Of a stretch of DNA of 64,000 nucleotides, positions 23,975 through 33,198 are shown one piece after another; position 1 is the stretch's first letter; every line of letters starts with the position of its first letter. The notes beneath the pieces were generated by a model. It did no database searches, was not told the DNA's origin, and saw only the letters and a program-made list of their open reading frames with translations. This DNA is from an uncultured Bacteroides sp. (GTDB lineage: Bacteria; Bacteroidota; Bacteroidia; Bacteroidales; Bacteroidaceae). The DNA lies in the NCBI RefSeq assembly GCF_963675905.1, contig NZ_OY780936.1, positions 3,791,946 through 3,855,945 on the forward strand, in the 5' to 3' direction. The translations under genes and the position numbers were made by a program.

Positions 23975-25879
23975 TTACTTAATTCCTAGTTTAGCATTAT
24001 ATTCTTTCAGAGTGTCTAATACATTGACACGAACATTGATAAAGTTCTCAATACCCTCTGCTTTCAAAGCATCCGTGCAAGCCGGAGCACCGGCAACAAT
24101 AAACATAGCACGGTTATTAACAGCTTTAAATGCCGGAACAGCATATTCTACATATTCGTCGTCACTGGAACAAAGTACTATAATGTCAGCTTTAGCTTCC
24201 ATTGCAGCTTCTACTCCTTCTTCTACAGTTTCGAATCCCAGGTTATCAATTACTTCATATCCGGCACATGCAAGGAAGTTGCAAGAGAATTGTGCTCTAG
24301 CTTGGCGCATAGCCAAATTACCAATTGTAAGCATGAATGCTTTCGGACAATGATCAGCAGCCTCAGTTTGTAGACGGAGTGCTTCAAATTCACTTGCAGC
24401 ACGGTCGGAATTAAGTACTTTTACAGTGCTTTCGCAAGAACTACTCTTATCTGAACAGCAACATTTGTTTTCAACCTGTCTCTTATCTCCAACTTTTTCA
24501 GTGAAGTTAGGGAATTGATTGGTTCCTAAAAGAACTTCTTTGCGGCTTGATAAAGCAATGTGTCTTGCTTTACCAGACTGATTAATATCTTCCTGAACAC
24601 TTCCTGCTTTTACTGCTGCATAGAAACCTCCTTCTTCTTCAACTTTTAAGAAGATGTTCCATGCTTGTTGAGCAATAGAAGTTGTTAGATTTTCAATATA
24701 ATAAGAACCTGCAGCAGGGTCTACAACTTTATCAAAGTTTGATTCTTCTTTTAATAATAATTGTTGGTTGCGTGCAATACGTTCTGAAAAATCATCTGGA
24801 GTCTGATAAGCTTTATCAAACGGAGTAACAGTTAATGAATCTACTCCGGCAAGAGCTGCACTCATTGCTTCTGTCTGAGTACGAAGCAAGTTTACATGTG
24901 CATCCAGCATCGTTAAATTGAAAGAAGAAGTCTCTGCATGTACTTTCATTTTTGCAGCACAACGACATTCACCATCTTCAGCTGTATTAGAACAATTGTC
25001 TTTTGTGCAAACTGGTTTGTATGAGCTTACAATGTTGGCCCATAACATACGTGCTGCACGGAACTTAGCTATTTCAAGGAAGTAGTTAGAACTGATACCG
25101 AAGTTGAACTTAATTTTCTTTGCAGCAATAGTTGGTGTAATTCCTGCTTCAACTAATAAATTCAGATATTCATTACCCCATGCTAAAGCATATCCAAGTT
25201 CCTGAGAAATATAAGCTCCAGCATTATTCAGAGATAATGCATTAACACTGATAACTCTGTAGAAAGGCAGAGTTTTTGTTGCTTCAATCAATGCCTTAGC
25301 TGTTTCTACCAGATTACCTTTTTCTTTGCCTTTAGTCAGCATCTTATTAAAGTAATCATAATTGATAGAGCCTTTTAGCTTTGTTGAGTCATAGTTCTTT
25401 TTCTGGAAATAAGCAACCAATAACTCTGCTAGTTCAACAGAATGGCTTTGACAAGTAGAAAAGTTTAATTCTACACATTCAGCACAAATATCATTGAGTA
25501 ACGTTTCTATGAAATCAGCATTTACATCTTTTCCTTTAATGCTGAATCCTAAGGAATCAATACCTTTATTTAAAATGTCTAATGCTTTGGTGTTAGCCTC
25601 TTTAGGACATTCAACGCGAATGTTTTGGCGGACAAACCAAGTATTGTCTTTTTTTGTTCCCCGAAGATAAGGAAACTCTCCTGGTAAGCTGTCGGTTGTT
25701 TTCAGACTTTCCAGATCTTCCATCCTGTAGAATGGTTTAACTTTAAATCCTTCGTTTGTTTTCCAAACGAGCTTCTTTTCGAAGTCAGCACCTTTCAGGT
25801 CGGCTGTTACTTTTTCCATCCATTTGCTAGTGCTTACGGGCGAAAAGTCCGAAAAGAGTTTTTCATTACTATCTGCCAT
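23975..25879 (-). CDS. mutA: Methylmalonyl-CoA mutase small subunit
   Basis: 634 residues of the non-catalytic beta subunit, sharing the fold of MutB ([53 protein letters not shown]) but lacking the D-x-H-x-x-G cobalamin motif at the C-terminus. Odd: two Cys-rich inserts, C291/C296/C305/C307 after YKPV and [11 protein letters not shown] (473-482), at places where the fold has linkers. First gene of the pair; promoter -7 CAAAGATA at 25947-25954 on the plus strand (minus TATCTTTG). Confidence 0.95.
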   Translation of the reverse strand: MADSNEKLFSDFSPVSTSKWMEKVTADLKGADFEKKLVWKTNEGFKVKPFYRMEDLESLKTTDSLPGEFPYLRGTKKDNTWFVRQNIRVECPKEANTKALDILNKGIDSLGFSIKGKDVNADFIETLLNDICAECVELNFSTCQSHSVELAELLVAYFQKKNYDSTKLKGSINYDYFNKMLTKGKEKGNLVETAKALIEATKTLPFYRVISVNALSLNNAGAYISQELGYALAWGNEYLNLLVEAGITPTIAAKKIKFNFGISSNYFLEIAKFRAARMLWANIVSSYKPVCTKDNCSNTAEDGECRCAAKMKVHAETSSFNLTMLDAHVNLLRTQTEAMSAALAGVDSLTVTPFDKAYQTPDDFSERIARNQQLLLKEESNFDKVVDPAAGSYYIENLTTSIAQQAWNIFLKVEEEGGFYAAVKAGSVQEDINQSGKARHIALSSRKEVLLGTNQFPNFTEKVGDKRQVENKCCCSDKSSSCESTVKVLNSDRAASEFEALRLQTEAADHCPKAFMLTIGNLAMRQARAQFSCNFLACAGYEVIDNLGFETVEEGVEAAMEAKADIIVLCSSDDEYVEYAVPAFKAVNNRAMFIVAGAPACTDALKAEGIENFINVRVNVLDTLKEYNAKLGIK

Positions 25880-25946
25880 AGTTTATTGTATTAATTACAA
25901 GATTAATAAATGTATTTAATATATTAATTTATCTAAGTGTGAAGTG

Positions 25947-25954
25947 CAAAGATA
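25947..25954 (-). promoter_or_regulatory. Promoter -7 of mutA-mutB
   Basis: TATCTTTG on the minus strand, 68 bp before the start codon. No cobalamin riboswitch is visible in the leader between them, unlike the carboxylase operon. Confidence 0.5.
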
Positions 25955-26056
25955 CTTATTTACTTATAATAGGATACTTTTTTTTAGGAAAATTCAAGTA
26001 GCTTAATATATTACTTGTCATTTTAATAATTTTATAATAAAACAAGGATAGAAATA

Positions 26057-26088
26057 TTTGATCTGACGAGATAGAATAACTACCTTTG
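26057..26088 (+). promoter_or_regulatory. Promoter of AspT-type transporter gene
   Basis: TTTG (26057-26060) as -33 and TACCTTTG (26081-26088) as -7, with 20 bp between them: the full Bacteroidetes promoter pattern. ATG follows at 26120. Confidence 0.65.
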
Positions 26089-26119
26089 CGCAAAATTTTA
26101 AATTGATACTTTATACACT

Positions 26120-27799
26120 ATGGATTGGTTGATTAAATTGCTAACAGACCCAGATTCAGTGGCTCACATTGTTCTTCTTTATTCTTTTGTTATAGCTGCT
26201 GGAGTTTTATTAGGGAAGATTAAATTTTTCGGGATTTCTTTAGGTGTTACTTTTGTGCTGTTTGTCGGCATTTTAATGGGACATTTCGGTCTTAATGTTA
26301 ACACTGAAGTTCTTCATTTTATGAGGGATTTTGGTTTAATTTTATTTGTTTTTTGTATTGGTTTGCAGGTTGGACCCTCTTTCTTCTCTTCATTTAAGAA
26401 AGGTGGTATGACAATGAATATGCTGGCCGCTTCAATTGTTCTGCTAAATATTGCTGTAGCATTGGGATTGTTCTATGCTCTTAACGGAAGAGTGCAATTG
26501 CCAATGATAGTTGGTATTCTTTCAGGCGCAGTTACAAACACCCCAGGTCTTGGTGCTGCTCAGGAAGCATTAAATCAGCTTCAGGCATCGGGTGTAATTC
26601 ACGAAGTTCCAAAAATTGCGTTAGGTTATGCAGTAGCTTATCCACTTGGGGTTGTAGGAATTATTGGTGCTATTATTCTGATACGCTTTATTTTCAGAAT
26701 TGATTTTGCTAAAGAAGAAGCTGAATGGAATGCAGTAGCAGATGATAACCAGAATAAGCCTCGCTTGATGCACCTGGAAGTAAATAACTCAGCTGTTTTT
26801 GGCAAAAAAGTATCTGATATTATGGATACTGCAGGATGCTCATTTGTTGTATCTCGTATTCTTAAAAATGAAAAAGTTACAATACCAAGTTCTGAAACTG
26901 TACTTGAAGAAGGTAATCAGATATTTGTAGTTTGTTCAGAAGTTGATGCTGATACTATTATTTCATTAATAGGAAAAGAAGTGTTTGTAAACTGGGAAGA
27001 ACTTAATTCTCCAATGGTGTCAAGACGAGTATTGGTTACAAAATCTGAAATGAACGGAAAGAAACTTGGACAGCTGAAACTTCGTAATCTTTATGGTGTG
27101 AACATTACTCGTATCAACCGTTCAGGTGTGGATCTATTTGCTAACCCAAACTTGGTTCTTCAGGTTGGTGACCGTGTTACAGTTGTTGGTTCTCAGGATG
27201 CAGTTGAGCGTGTTGCTACTGTAATGGGTAACTCAATGAAACGCTTAAACGAACCTAATATTGTTACTATCTTTATCGGTATATTATTTGGTATATTGTT
27301 TGGTAGTCTTCCAATTGCTTTCCCAGGAATGCCTACTCCTGTTAAATTAGGTTTGGCAGGCGGCCCTCTGGTTGTAGCTATTATTATTGGTCGTTTCGGT
27401 TATAAGTTTAACTTGGTAACTTACACAACCCAGAGTGCCAACCTTATGTTACGTGAGATTGGTATTACTTTATTCCTTGCTAGTGTTGGTATTGGTGCAG
27501 GAGGTGAATTCTTTAAAACTGTTGTTGAAGGAGATGGCCTGTTGTGGGTAGGATGTGGATTCCTTATCACCTTTATTCCATTAATAGTTGTTGGATCTAT
27601 TGCTCGCAAAATTTTCAAGATTAACTATTTTATGTTGATGGGACTTATTGCCGGTAGTAATACAGACCCTCCTGCATTAGCATATTCTAATCAGGTTTCA
27701 AGTAGTGATGCTCCGGGTGTTGGATATTCAACTGTATATCCACTGGTAATGTTTTTGCGTGTATTATCTGCACAGTTGATTATACTTATGTTTATGTAA
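26120..27799 (+). CDS. AspT/YidE-type transporter with two RCK_C domains
   Basis: 559 residues. Two blocks of membrane helices (about residues 12-200 and 375-559) each with the AspT/YidE/YbjL duplication signature: [20 protein letters not shown] and [16 protein letters not shown]. Between them lie two RCK_C (TrkA-C) ligand-binding domains ([17 protein letters not shown] and [31 protein letters not shown]). Characterised relatives exchange aspartate for alanine, but most members have no known substrate. Own promoter and a terminator just after the stop. Confidence 0.9.
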   Translation: MDWLIKLLTDPDSVAHIVLLYSFVIAAGVLLGKIKFFGISLGVTFVLFVGILMGHFGLNVNTEVLHFMRDFGLILFVFCIGLQVGPSFFSSFKKGGMTMNMLAASIVLLNIAVALGLFYALNGRVQLPMIVGILSGAVTNTPGLGAAQEALNQLQASGVIHEVPKIALGYAVAYPLGVVGIIGAIILIRFIFRIDFAKEEAEWNAVADDNQNKPRLMHLEVNNSAVFGKKVSDIMDTAGCSFVVSRILKNEKVTIPSSETVLEEGNQIFVVCSEVDADTIISLIGKEVFVNWEELNSPMVSRRVLVTKSEMNGKKLGQLKLRNLYGVNITRINRSGVDLFANPNLVLQVGDRVTVVGSQDAVERVATVMGNSMKRLNEPNIVTIFIGILFGILFGSLPIAFPGMPTPVKLGLAGGPLVVAIIIGRFGYKFNLVTYTTQSANLMLREIGITLFLASVGIGAGGEFFKTVVEGDGLLWVGCGFLITFIPLIVVGSIARKIFKINYFMLMGLIAGSNTDPPALAYSNQVSSSDAPGVGYSTVYPLVMFLRVLSAQLIILMFM

Positions 27800-27822
27800 G
27801 AACTACATATAATTATATAAAT

Positions 27823-27850
27823 AAAGGGGTTGTTCAGAAACAACCCCTTT
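27823..27850 (+). terminator. Terminator of AspT-type transporter gene
   Basis: AAAGGGGTTGTT (27823-27834) pairs with AACAACCCCTTT (27839-27850), loop CAGA, then a T-run, 23 bp after the stop. Confidence 0.88.
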
Positions 27851-27950
27851 TTTGTGCATTTTCTTTGAGAATCAATCAGAAGCCGTTTTAAAATATTCAA
27901 ATTACAAATACTTAATTTTACTTTTTAAAAGACTCTTTATTGAAGCTTGG

Positions 27951-28580
27951 TTAGATTCCCAGCTTCTTTTCTATAAATAGTTTAATGAATGCAACTGTTT
28001 CATCAATGCCAAGAGATGATGAATCAATACAAAGGTGATATGTGGCTGCTGCTCCCCATACTTTATAGCTGTAATAATTATAATAAGCTGCCCGTTCACG
28101 ATCGGTCTTCTCTATCAAATCTTCAGCTTTCCCAGAATTAATAACTTTTTCCTTGCAAAGACGTCTAATCCGCTCTTCCTTGGATGCTGAAATGAAGATG
28201 TTTACACACCGAGGATGATCACGCAAAATATAATCAGCACATCTTCCTACAAAAAGGCATGACTTTTTTTCTGCTAATTCACGAATTACATCACTCTGTA
28301 TCTTGAATAAAGCATCATTGCTCAAACAATTATTATTAGGGATTGAACCATCATTAATAAAAGGAAATCGCATCCCCAAAAGTCCTCCAACAATGCTTTG
28401 CGATGTTTTCTCATCAGCTTTTTCAAAGAATTCTTTGCAGAGACCACTTTCTTTTGATGCTATATTAATCAGTTCCTTGTCGTAAAAATCAATGTGCAGT
28501 TGTGCGGCAAGTTTAGCACCTATTTCCCGGCCACCACTACCTAACTGGCGGCCAATATTTATCACATATTTGTTATTCAT
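27951..28580 (-). CDS. Cytidylate kinase-like family protein
   Basis: 209 residues. N-terminal P-loop-type start INIGRQLGSGGREIGAKLAAQL, then DFYDKELI and the LID-type KTDRERAAYYNYYSYKVWG region, the pattern of the cytidylate-kinase-like family (Cytidylate_kin2). It probably phosphorylates a nucleotide or small molecule; the true CMP kinase is normally encoded elsewhere. No operon partner. Confidence 0.8.
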   Translation of the reverse strand: MNNKYVINIGRQLGSGGREIGAKLAAQLHIDFYDKELINIASKESGLCKEFFEKADEKTSQSIVGGLLGMRFPFINDGSIPNNNCLSNDALFKIQSDVIRELAEKKSCLFVGRCADYILRDHPRCVNIFISASKEERIRRLCKEKVINSGKAEDLIEKTDRERAAYYNYYSYKVWGAAATYHLCIDSSSLGIDETVAFIKLFIEKKLGI

Positions 28581-28693
28581 GGTGAATGTATTTGGTTAAA
28601 GTAAATATAATGATTAGACAAACAGATGCAAAGATTATTAATGCAAATTCCAATTATTACGTTTACATAAATAACATTTTAAAGAAGTTTCCT

Positions 28694-29455
28694 CTATAAA
28701 ATTTCTAATTGTTCTTTTAATTTCGAATAATATCTTCTTGAAGCATGAATGTCTAAATCATTGAATGGTGGGTATAAAATGCATTTTAATGTTTTATTTT
28801 CAATAGATGAGATATAGTCAACATTAAGTATACATTCCTGATTAATTTGCATGAACGAAGGACTAAAAGCCAGTAAATCTTTGGCTATAATACCTGTTCT
28901 TAGTTTCTGCACAGATAAATCGGTCATTGTGATTTGCCAGCTTCTAAATCCATCTATATATTGAAAACAAAGAACTTCACTGGCTTTTAGAAATAATAGC
29001 CCTGAGATTGTTTGCAGAGCAAATTTCTTATCATTTTTCATTAAGCGTAGAATAGATTGTTCAATATTTGTTTTTTCTTTCTCCGGTTGCGTTTTAATAC
29101 GCTCTATGATTGCTGAAAGTTCTTCTGGCTGATAAGGTTTCATTAAATAGTCGAAAGCGGATGAGCGCAATGCGTCAAGCACATATTTATCGTAAGCACT
29201 ATAGAATACGATATACATTTCAGGATGTATTAAAGTTCGGATTTCGTGTAATAGTTCAAACCCATTCATTTTAGGCATTTCAATATCTAAAAAAAGTAAA
29301 TCAGGTTGGTATTGAACAATTATTTTTTTTGCTTTTTCAATAGATGTAGTAGTCTCAATTACCTGAATTTCCGGATAATTAGTAAGATCCTTGTTCAGTG
29401 TTGTAATCGAATTACTTTCGTCGTCTACTATAATTGTAGTTATTGTTTTTTTCAT
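28694..29455 (-). CDS. LytTR family response regulator
   Basis: 253 residues. Receiver domain with DDES (residues 11-14), phosphoacceptor Asp in LLFLDIEMPKMNG and conserved Lys in YLMKPYQ; C-terminal LytTR DNA-binding domain (about 140-250: KFALQTISGLLFLKASEVLCFQYIDGF...FMQINQECILNVDYISSI). The start overlaps the sensor kinase stop by 4 bp, so the two are a translationally coupled two-component system. Target genes are unknown. Confidence 0.93.
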   Translation of the reverse strand: MKKTITTIIVDDESNSITTLNKDLTNYPEIQVIETTTSIEKAKKIIVQYQPDLLFLDIEMPKMNGFELLHEIRTLIHPEMYIVFYSAYDKYVLDALRSSAFDYLMKPYQPEELSAIIERIKTQPEKEKTNIEQSILRLMKNDKKFALQTISGLLFLKASEVLCFQYIDGFRSWQITMTDLSVQKLRTGIIAKDLLAFSPSFMQINQECILNVDYISSIENKTLKCILYPPFNDLDIHASRRYYSKLKEQLEIL

Positions 29456-31488
29456 AGTTCAAAATTGTATTTATAAGGAATAATAATCGTAACTCTTGTA
29501 CCATGTAAATCGGGAGAAAAGTTCTTCATATCTTCAATGTTGAAATACATTTTTTCCTGATTCTTTTGATTTAATAATTCTGTAGTTTGGAATATAACCT
29601 TAAGTCCTGTTCCGGTACTGTTTTTATCTCCAATGTGTGCTCCCGGATTATACCCTGAACCGTTATCAATAATAGTGATATAAAGAAAACTGTCATCAGC
29701 AGAAATATCAATGTTTATATGTGCATCTTTCATCTCCTCTCTGAAAGCATATTTAATGGAATTTTCTATTGGTATCTGGATAATCATTGACGGAATTAAC
29801 GTATCAAAGGGAACATTCTGAGATATATTCCAATTGATATCTACTTTTCTACTATTGATATTTTTACGGAATTCAATGTAGTTTTTTACAAATTCAATTT
29901 CTTCTTCAAGTGATACTGCAATTTTTTCGGAAGCAATCAGGTTATTACGTAATGACAGAGCCAATTGTCTAAACAAATGCACCAGATTATCGTCTTGTTT
30001 GAAAGTTGGCATTACAGCATTTAACATGTTAAACAAGACGTGCGGAGAAATCCGGTTACGAATGTTTTCCATGCGTAGTTTAGCTATAGTAGAAAACTGC
30101 TTGGCAAATCTGGACTCTCTTTTTTTGCGATTTAAATAAATTGCAATGCAGATTATTATTGCACCAGTTATTAATAAAGATAATGAGAGTATACTTATCA
30201 ATCTCATCTTTTGCAGATCAGCTTTGTTTTCTGAAAGAATGATATTATGTTTAAGTTTGCTGGTATCTTGACTATATCGGGCGTTTAGTTCTGAGATTGC
30301 ACTCGAAAGTGTTCTTCTTCGGACAGAATCATTATAATTATCAACTTTTGTTCTATAGTAATATGCATTATGAAAATCACATTTTTTTTCGTAATATAAT
30401 TCTAATCTTTTATTGTAAAGATGAATATATTCAAGGGTTATTTTTGATAAATCATATTTCTTGTTTAATAATTTATGTGCGTTTCTTAAATCATTCTTTA
30501 GTAATGCCAATTCGGCATAAAGCCCGTTTAAGTAAAAAGAATAATTTAAATTTTGATTTGATTTGGAAAAAAATAAATTAGCTTTATCCAGGTGATGCTT
30601 GGCAGAGTCGGGCTGATTGAGCAAAAGATAAATACTTCCTACATTGCATTCTGTAATTCCTCTGTAAATGCTGAATTTAAAGTCCTGAGTTTTTACATTT
30701 GCTTCTTTATACCATTTCAGGGCATCTTTGTAGTTTTTAATTGCTTCGTAATAGCTAGCTCGTAGACTAGCGAAAATAAATTGCCTGGATGGTGGCATTT
30801 TTTTATATCTTTTCTCAGCAATATTGAAATAAATGTTAGACTGATTATAATTGTTGAGATTTAAGTAGACCTTGGCTAATCCTGTCTGAATTAAGAAATA
30901 TGCTTCGCTGTTGTCGCTTAAAATATTTGCTGTCTCTTGTGCTTTTTTATAGTAAAGAACTGATGACGTATAATTTCCTTGTGATATATGGTTGTAAGCC
31001 TGTCGAATGCAGATATCCGCTAATCTCTTATACTCTTTTGCCTTAAAAGCTTTTATATTAGCTTCATTCAAATAATATTGTGCAGAATCAATATTACTTA
31101 TAATTGAAAGAAAAAGTCCTTTATGATAATAGGCATCAATTTTTAACTTATTCAGTCTTGTAGTATCTGAGAAGTTTTTATTGCAAAAATGAATTGTCTT
31201 ATTATTTAATAATAATGCAGAGTCTATATTATTATCCTGGAAATAGGCATAACTAATGCACTGAGTTAATTTGTAGTAATTAATGCTGTCTGTTATTACT
31301 TGTCTGATTTTAAGCAGCCTTTGCCTGACAATGTATGGATGTTCTAACGATAGTTCTTCATAATGCTCTGTTAAAGAGTCTGCATAAGCATATTTGTCAA
31401 CTGTCCTTTCCCTATCTTTAGTGTGGCAGCTAACAATCAATAAACATAAAATACAAATGAAAAAAGTACTTCCTCTCCGTTGCAGCAT
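29452..31488 (-). CDS. TPR-containing LytS-type sensor histidine kinase
   Basis: 678 residues from the ATG at 31488 (MLQRRGSTFFICILCLL, lipobox IVSC). Longer starts (to 31524) are excluded because the promoter -7 CAAATATA lies at 31522-31529. The outer part is a row of TPR repeats (about 60-400), then a membrane helix (LISILSLSLLITGAIIICIAIYLN) and a His_kinase domain: RNRISPHVLFNMLNA carries the phosphoacceptor His, with an N-box IPIENSIKYAF and G-box GSGYNPG...STGTGLKV. It phosphorylates the response regulator overlapping its 3' end. Confidence 0.9.
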   Translation of the reverse strand: MLQRRGSTFFICILCLLIVSCHTKDRERTVDKYAYADSLTEHYEELSLEHPYIVRQRLLKIRQVITDSINYYKLTQCISYAYFQDNNIDSALLLNNKTIHFCNKNFSDTTRLNKLKIDAYYHKGLFLSIISNIDSAQYYLNEANIKAFKAKEYKRLADICIRQAYNHISQGNYTSSVLYYKKAQETANILSDNSEAYFLIQTGLAKVYLNLNNYNQSNIYFNIAEKRYKKMPPSRQFIFASLRASYYEAIKNYKDALKWYKEANVKTQDFKFSIYRGITECNVGSIYLLLNQPDSAKHHLDKANLFFSKSNQNLNYSFYLNGLYAELALLKNDLRNAHKLLNKKYDLSKITLEYIHLYNKRLELYYEKKCDFHNAYYYRTKVDNYNDSVRRRTLSSAISELNARYSQDTSKLKHNIILSENKADLQKMRLISILSLSLLITGAIIICIAIYLNRKKRESRFAKQFSTIAKLRMENIRNRISPHVLFNMLNAVMPTFKQDDNLVHLFRQLALSLRNNLIASEKIAVSLEEEIEFVKNYIEFRKNINSRKVDINWNISQNVPFDTLIPSMIIQIPIENSIKYAFREEMKDAHINIDISADDSFLYITIIDNGSGYNPGAHIGDKNSTGTGLKVIFQTTELLNQKNQEKMYFNIEDMKNFSPDLHGTRVTIIIPYKYNFEL

Positions 31489-31521
31489 ATAATTTATCAG
31501 CATTAATCCATGTGTATACCG

Positions 31522-31529
31522 CAAATATA
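31522..31529 (-). promoter_or_regulatory. Promoter -7 of two-component operon
   Basis: CAAATATA on the plus strand reads TATATTTG on the minus strand, an exact TAnnTTTG. It lies 34 bp before the start at 31488. Confidence 0.5.
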
Positions 31530-31569
31530 TGCAAAAAAAAGTAAATATTATATTTTTTTACAACTATTT

Positions 31570-31902
31570 TTATTCAGAGTAGCAAACTTTTTTTACCCCC
31601 AGACTTATAAGTACTATAGCGGCAATAAGTAATGATTTTAAATCAAGATGTGCAATACTGCTTTGCATTGTTCCACTGTATGCTTCGCGCAATATATTGA
31701 GTATTGCTTCCAGGCCATTAAATACAAAGAATAAAATAATAGCAACAGCAGTACAGAATGCTGCCCACATATTTGAAAGTTTATCTACCCGGTTGGGCAA
31801 ATGGCGCATAACTCTGTTAGAAAAGCCATTATCATTAATCTCCTTCTTCTCATTCTGGAAGAATTGGCTAATCATTTTATCATCAATTTCTGTCATAACC
31901 AT
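31570..31902 (-). CDS. DUF5056-like membrane protein, putative anti-sigma partner
   Basis: 110 residues (or 108 from the ATG at 31896): an N-terminal soluble part (EIDDKMISQFFQNEKKEINDNGFSNRVMRHLPNRVDKLS) and two membrane helices (AAFCTAVAIILFFVFNG and LLIAAIVLISLG). The layout and its 20-bp overlap with the sigma gene suggest an anti-sigma or membrane-anchoring partner, as in similar Bacteroides operons. This role is inferred from position. Confidence 0.7.
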   Translation of the reverse strand: MVMTEIDDKMISQFFQNEKKEINDNGFSNRVMRHLPNRVDKLSNMWAAFCTAVAIILFFVFNGLEAILNILREAYSGTMQSSIAHLDLKSLLIAAIVLISLGVKKVCYSE

Positions 31903-32428
31903 TTTGTTTTAAGTAAATCGCTAATTTTTCTTTGCCTCTTGACAAGTGTGATTTTACTGTACCTGTCGGGCTTCCTATAATCCCTGCAATCTTATCGATA
32001 CTCACATCCTCCATGTAGAATAATGTGATGCAGGTTCGTTCCACTTCCTTTAGCATCTTGAGTGACTTATAAATATCCATCTTTTCTCCCACATTCTCTT
32101 GCTCCGTGCTGTGCATTGCATCTACTTCCCGTGCGTCAATTTCAGATGTCTCTTTACGGCTGCGAATATAATCATAAAAGACATTATATGCAATTCTGTA
32201 AAGCCAGGTTGAGAAATTTGAAAGATTTTTAAATGATGAGATATTTGTATAGGCTTTAATAAATGTTTCCTGTGCCAGGTCATCACTCAATTCGCTGTCG
32301 CCTAACGTTTGGTTAAGAAAAAACCTTCGAACTTGCGATTGGTATTTCTTAACCAACGTGTCGAAGGCCTTGGTGTTTTTAAACACCACGACCTGTGCGA
32401 CTAACGATATATCGTTCAATTGGCTCAT
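31883..32428 (-). CDS. ECF sigma factor, sigma-70 family
   Basis: 181 residues. Region 2 (KKYQSQVRRFFLNQTLGDSELSDDLAQETFIKAYTNI...FSTWLYRIAYNVFYDYIRSRK) and region 4 (CITLFYMEDVSIDKIAGIIGSPTGTVKSHLSRGKEKL) are complete, with no region 3, the ECF type. Overlaps the DUF6249-like gene in front by 4 bp and the DUF5056-like gene behind by 20 bp, so all three are co-translated. Confidence 0.92.
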   Translation of the reverse strand: MSQLNDISLVAQVVVFKNTKAFDTLVKKYQSQVRRFFLNQTLGDSELSDDLAQETFIKAYTNISSFKNLSNFSTWLYRIAYNVFYDYIRSRKETSEIDAREVDAMHSTEQENVGEKMDIYKSLKMLKEVERTCITLFYMEDVSIDKIAGIIGSPTGTVKSHLSRGKEKLAIYLKQNGYDRN

Positions 32429-33042
32429 TCTTCGTCTGACTTTTGTTCTGGATTATTCTTTTCAAAAGGTTTCTGCTTGTTTTGTGTGTAATGGATTACA
32501 ATTTGTCCAATACCCATAAACATAATCATAAAGCCAATACATCCAAGTCCGAATTCACCGGTCAGTGCCCAGAGGAAGATTCCTAATCCTAAACCAAGGA
32601 AAGCGTTTTTAACTCCTTTAGTATAAATGTCTGTAGCTCCTTGTACTTCTTTAAATAACCCTTCCGGAATGTCTTTCCCATTCTCAAGTGCTTTTTCTGC
32701 TAAGCGGTATTGGGCTTGTTTATCTTTATGTCTATACCAGAAAATGAAGAAAATGATCAATACCGGAACTGCACACCCAAAAATAATTGCTACGATTGGA
32801 ATTAATAGTCCTTCAGAATCTTCAAAAGGAATTCCATGGAACTCTTCTTTCACTGATTTTAATTCACCACTGTAGTTTTGTGCTTCAGAATCTGTTGCGG
32901 CCGAGTCGGCAGATGTACTTTGCACGGTCAACGTAACATTTGATGTGTCTTTTGTAACTGTTGCCTTCTTTGGTGAGGCTTGCCCCATCATTGAGATGCT
33001 AACTGCGAACATCATCATGAATGCAATCATAAATTGTTTCAT
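32425..33042 (-). CDS. DUF6249-like membrane protein
   Basis: 205 residues. Signal peptide (MKQFMIAFMMMFAVSISMMGQ), a Ser/Thr-rich periplasmic part, a membrane helix (LIPIVAIIFGCAVPVLIIFFIFWY), a soluble stretch with HKDKQAQYRLAEKALENGKDIPEGLF, and two more helices near 148-185. The conserved central block fits the DUF6249 family of Bacteroidetes. It is the first gene of the sigma-factor operon; function unknown, possibly signal input. Confidence 0.75.
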   Translation of the reverse strand: MKQFMIAFMMMFAVSISMMGQASPKKATVTKDTSNVTLTVQSTSADSAATDSEAQNYSGELKSVKEEFHGIPFEDSEGLLIPIVAIIFGCAVPVLIIFFIFWYRHKDKQAQYRLAEKALENGKDIPEGLFKEVQGATDIYTKGVKNAFLGLGLGIFLWALTGEFGLGCIGFMIMFMGIGQIVIHYTQNKQKPFEKNNPEQKSDEE

Positions 33043-33172
33043 ATTCTTTGGTTTTAATTAGTTTAATACTTCATTTATTTAAACTTCAACTATTAGACGT
33101 AACATGTTGCATGGAAAGTTGCAAATAGACGAATTATTTTTTATTTTTCCATAAGAAAAATTGAGAATAAAG

Positions 33173-33180
33173 TATATTTG
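33173..33180 (+). promoter_or_regulatory. Promoter -7 of rRNA methyltransferase gene
   Basis: TATATTTG lies 18 bp before ATG 33199 and covers an upstream in-frame TTG (33178), which decides for the ATG start. Confidence 0.5.
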
Positions 33181-33198
33181 CACCATAAATACAATCAG

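Noticed and set aside
24012-24353. 113-codon plus-strand frame inside mutA
   Set aside because: Antisense shadow of a well supported gene.
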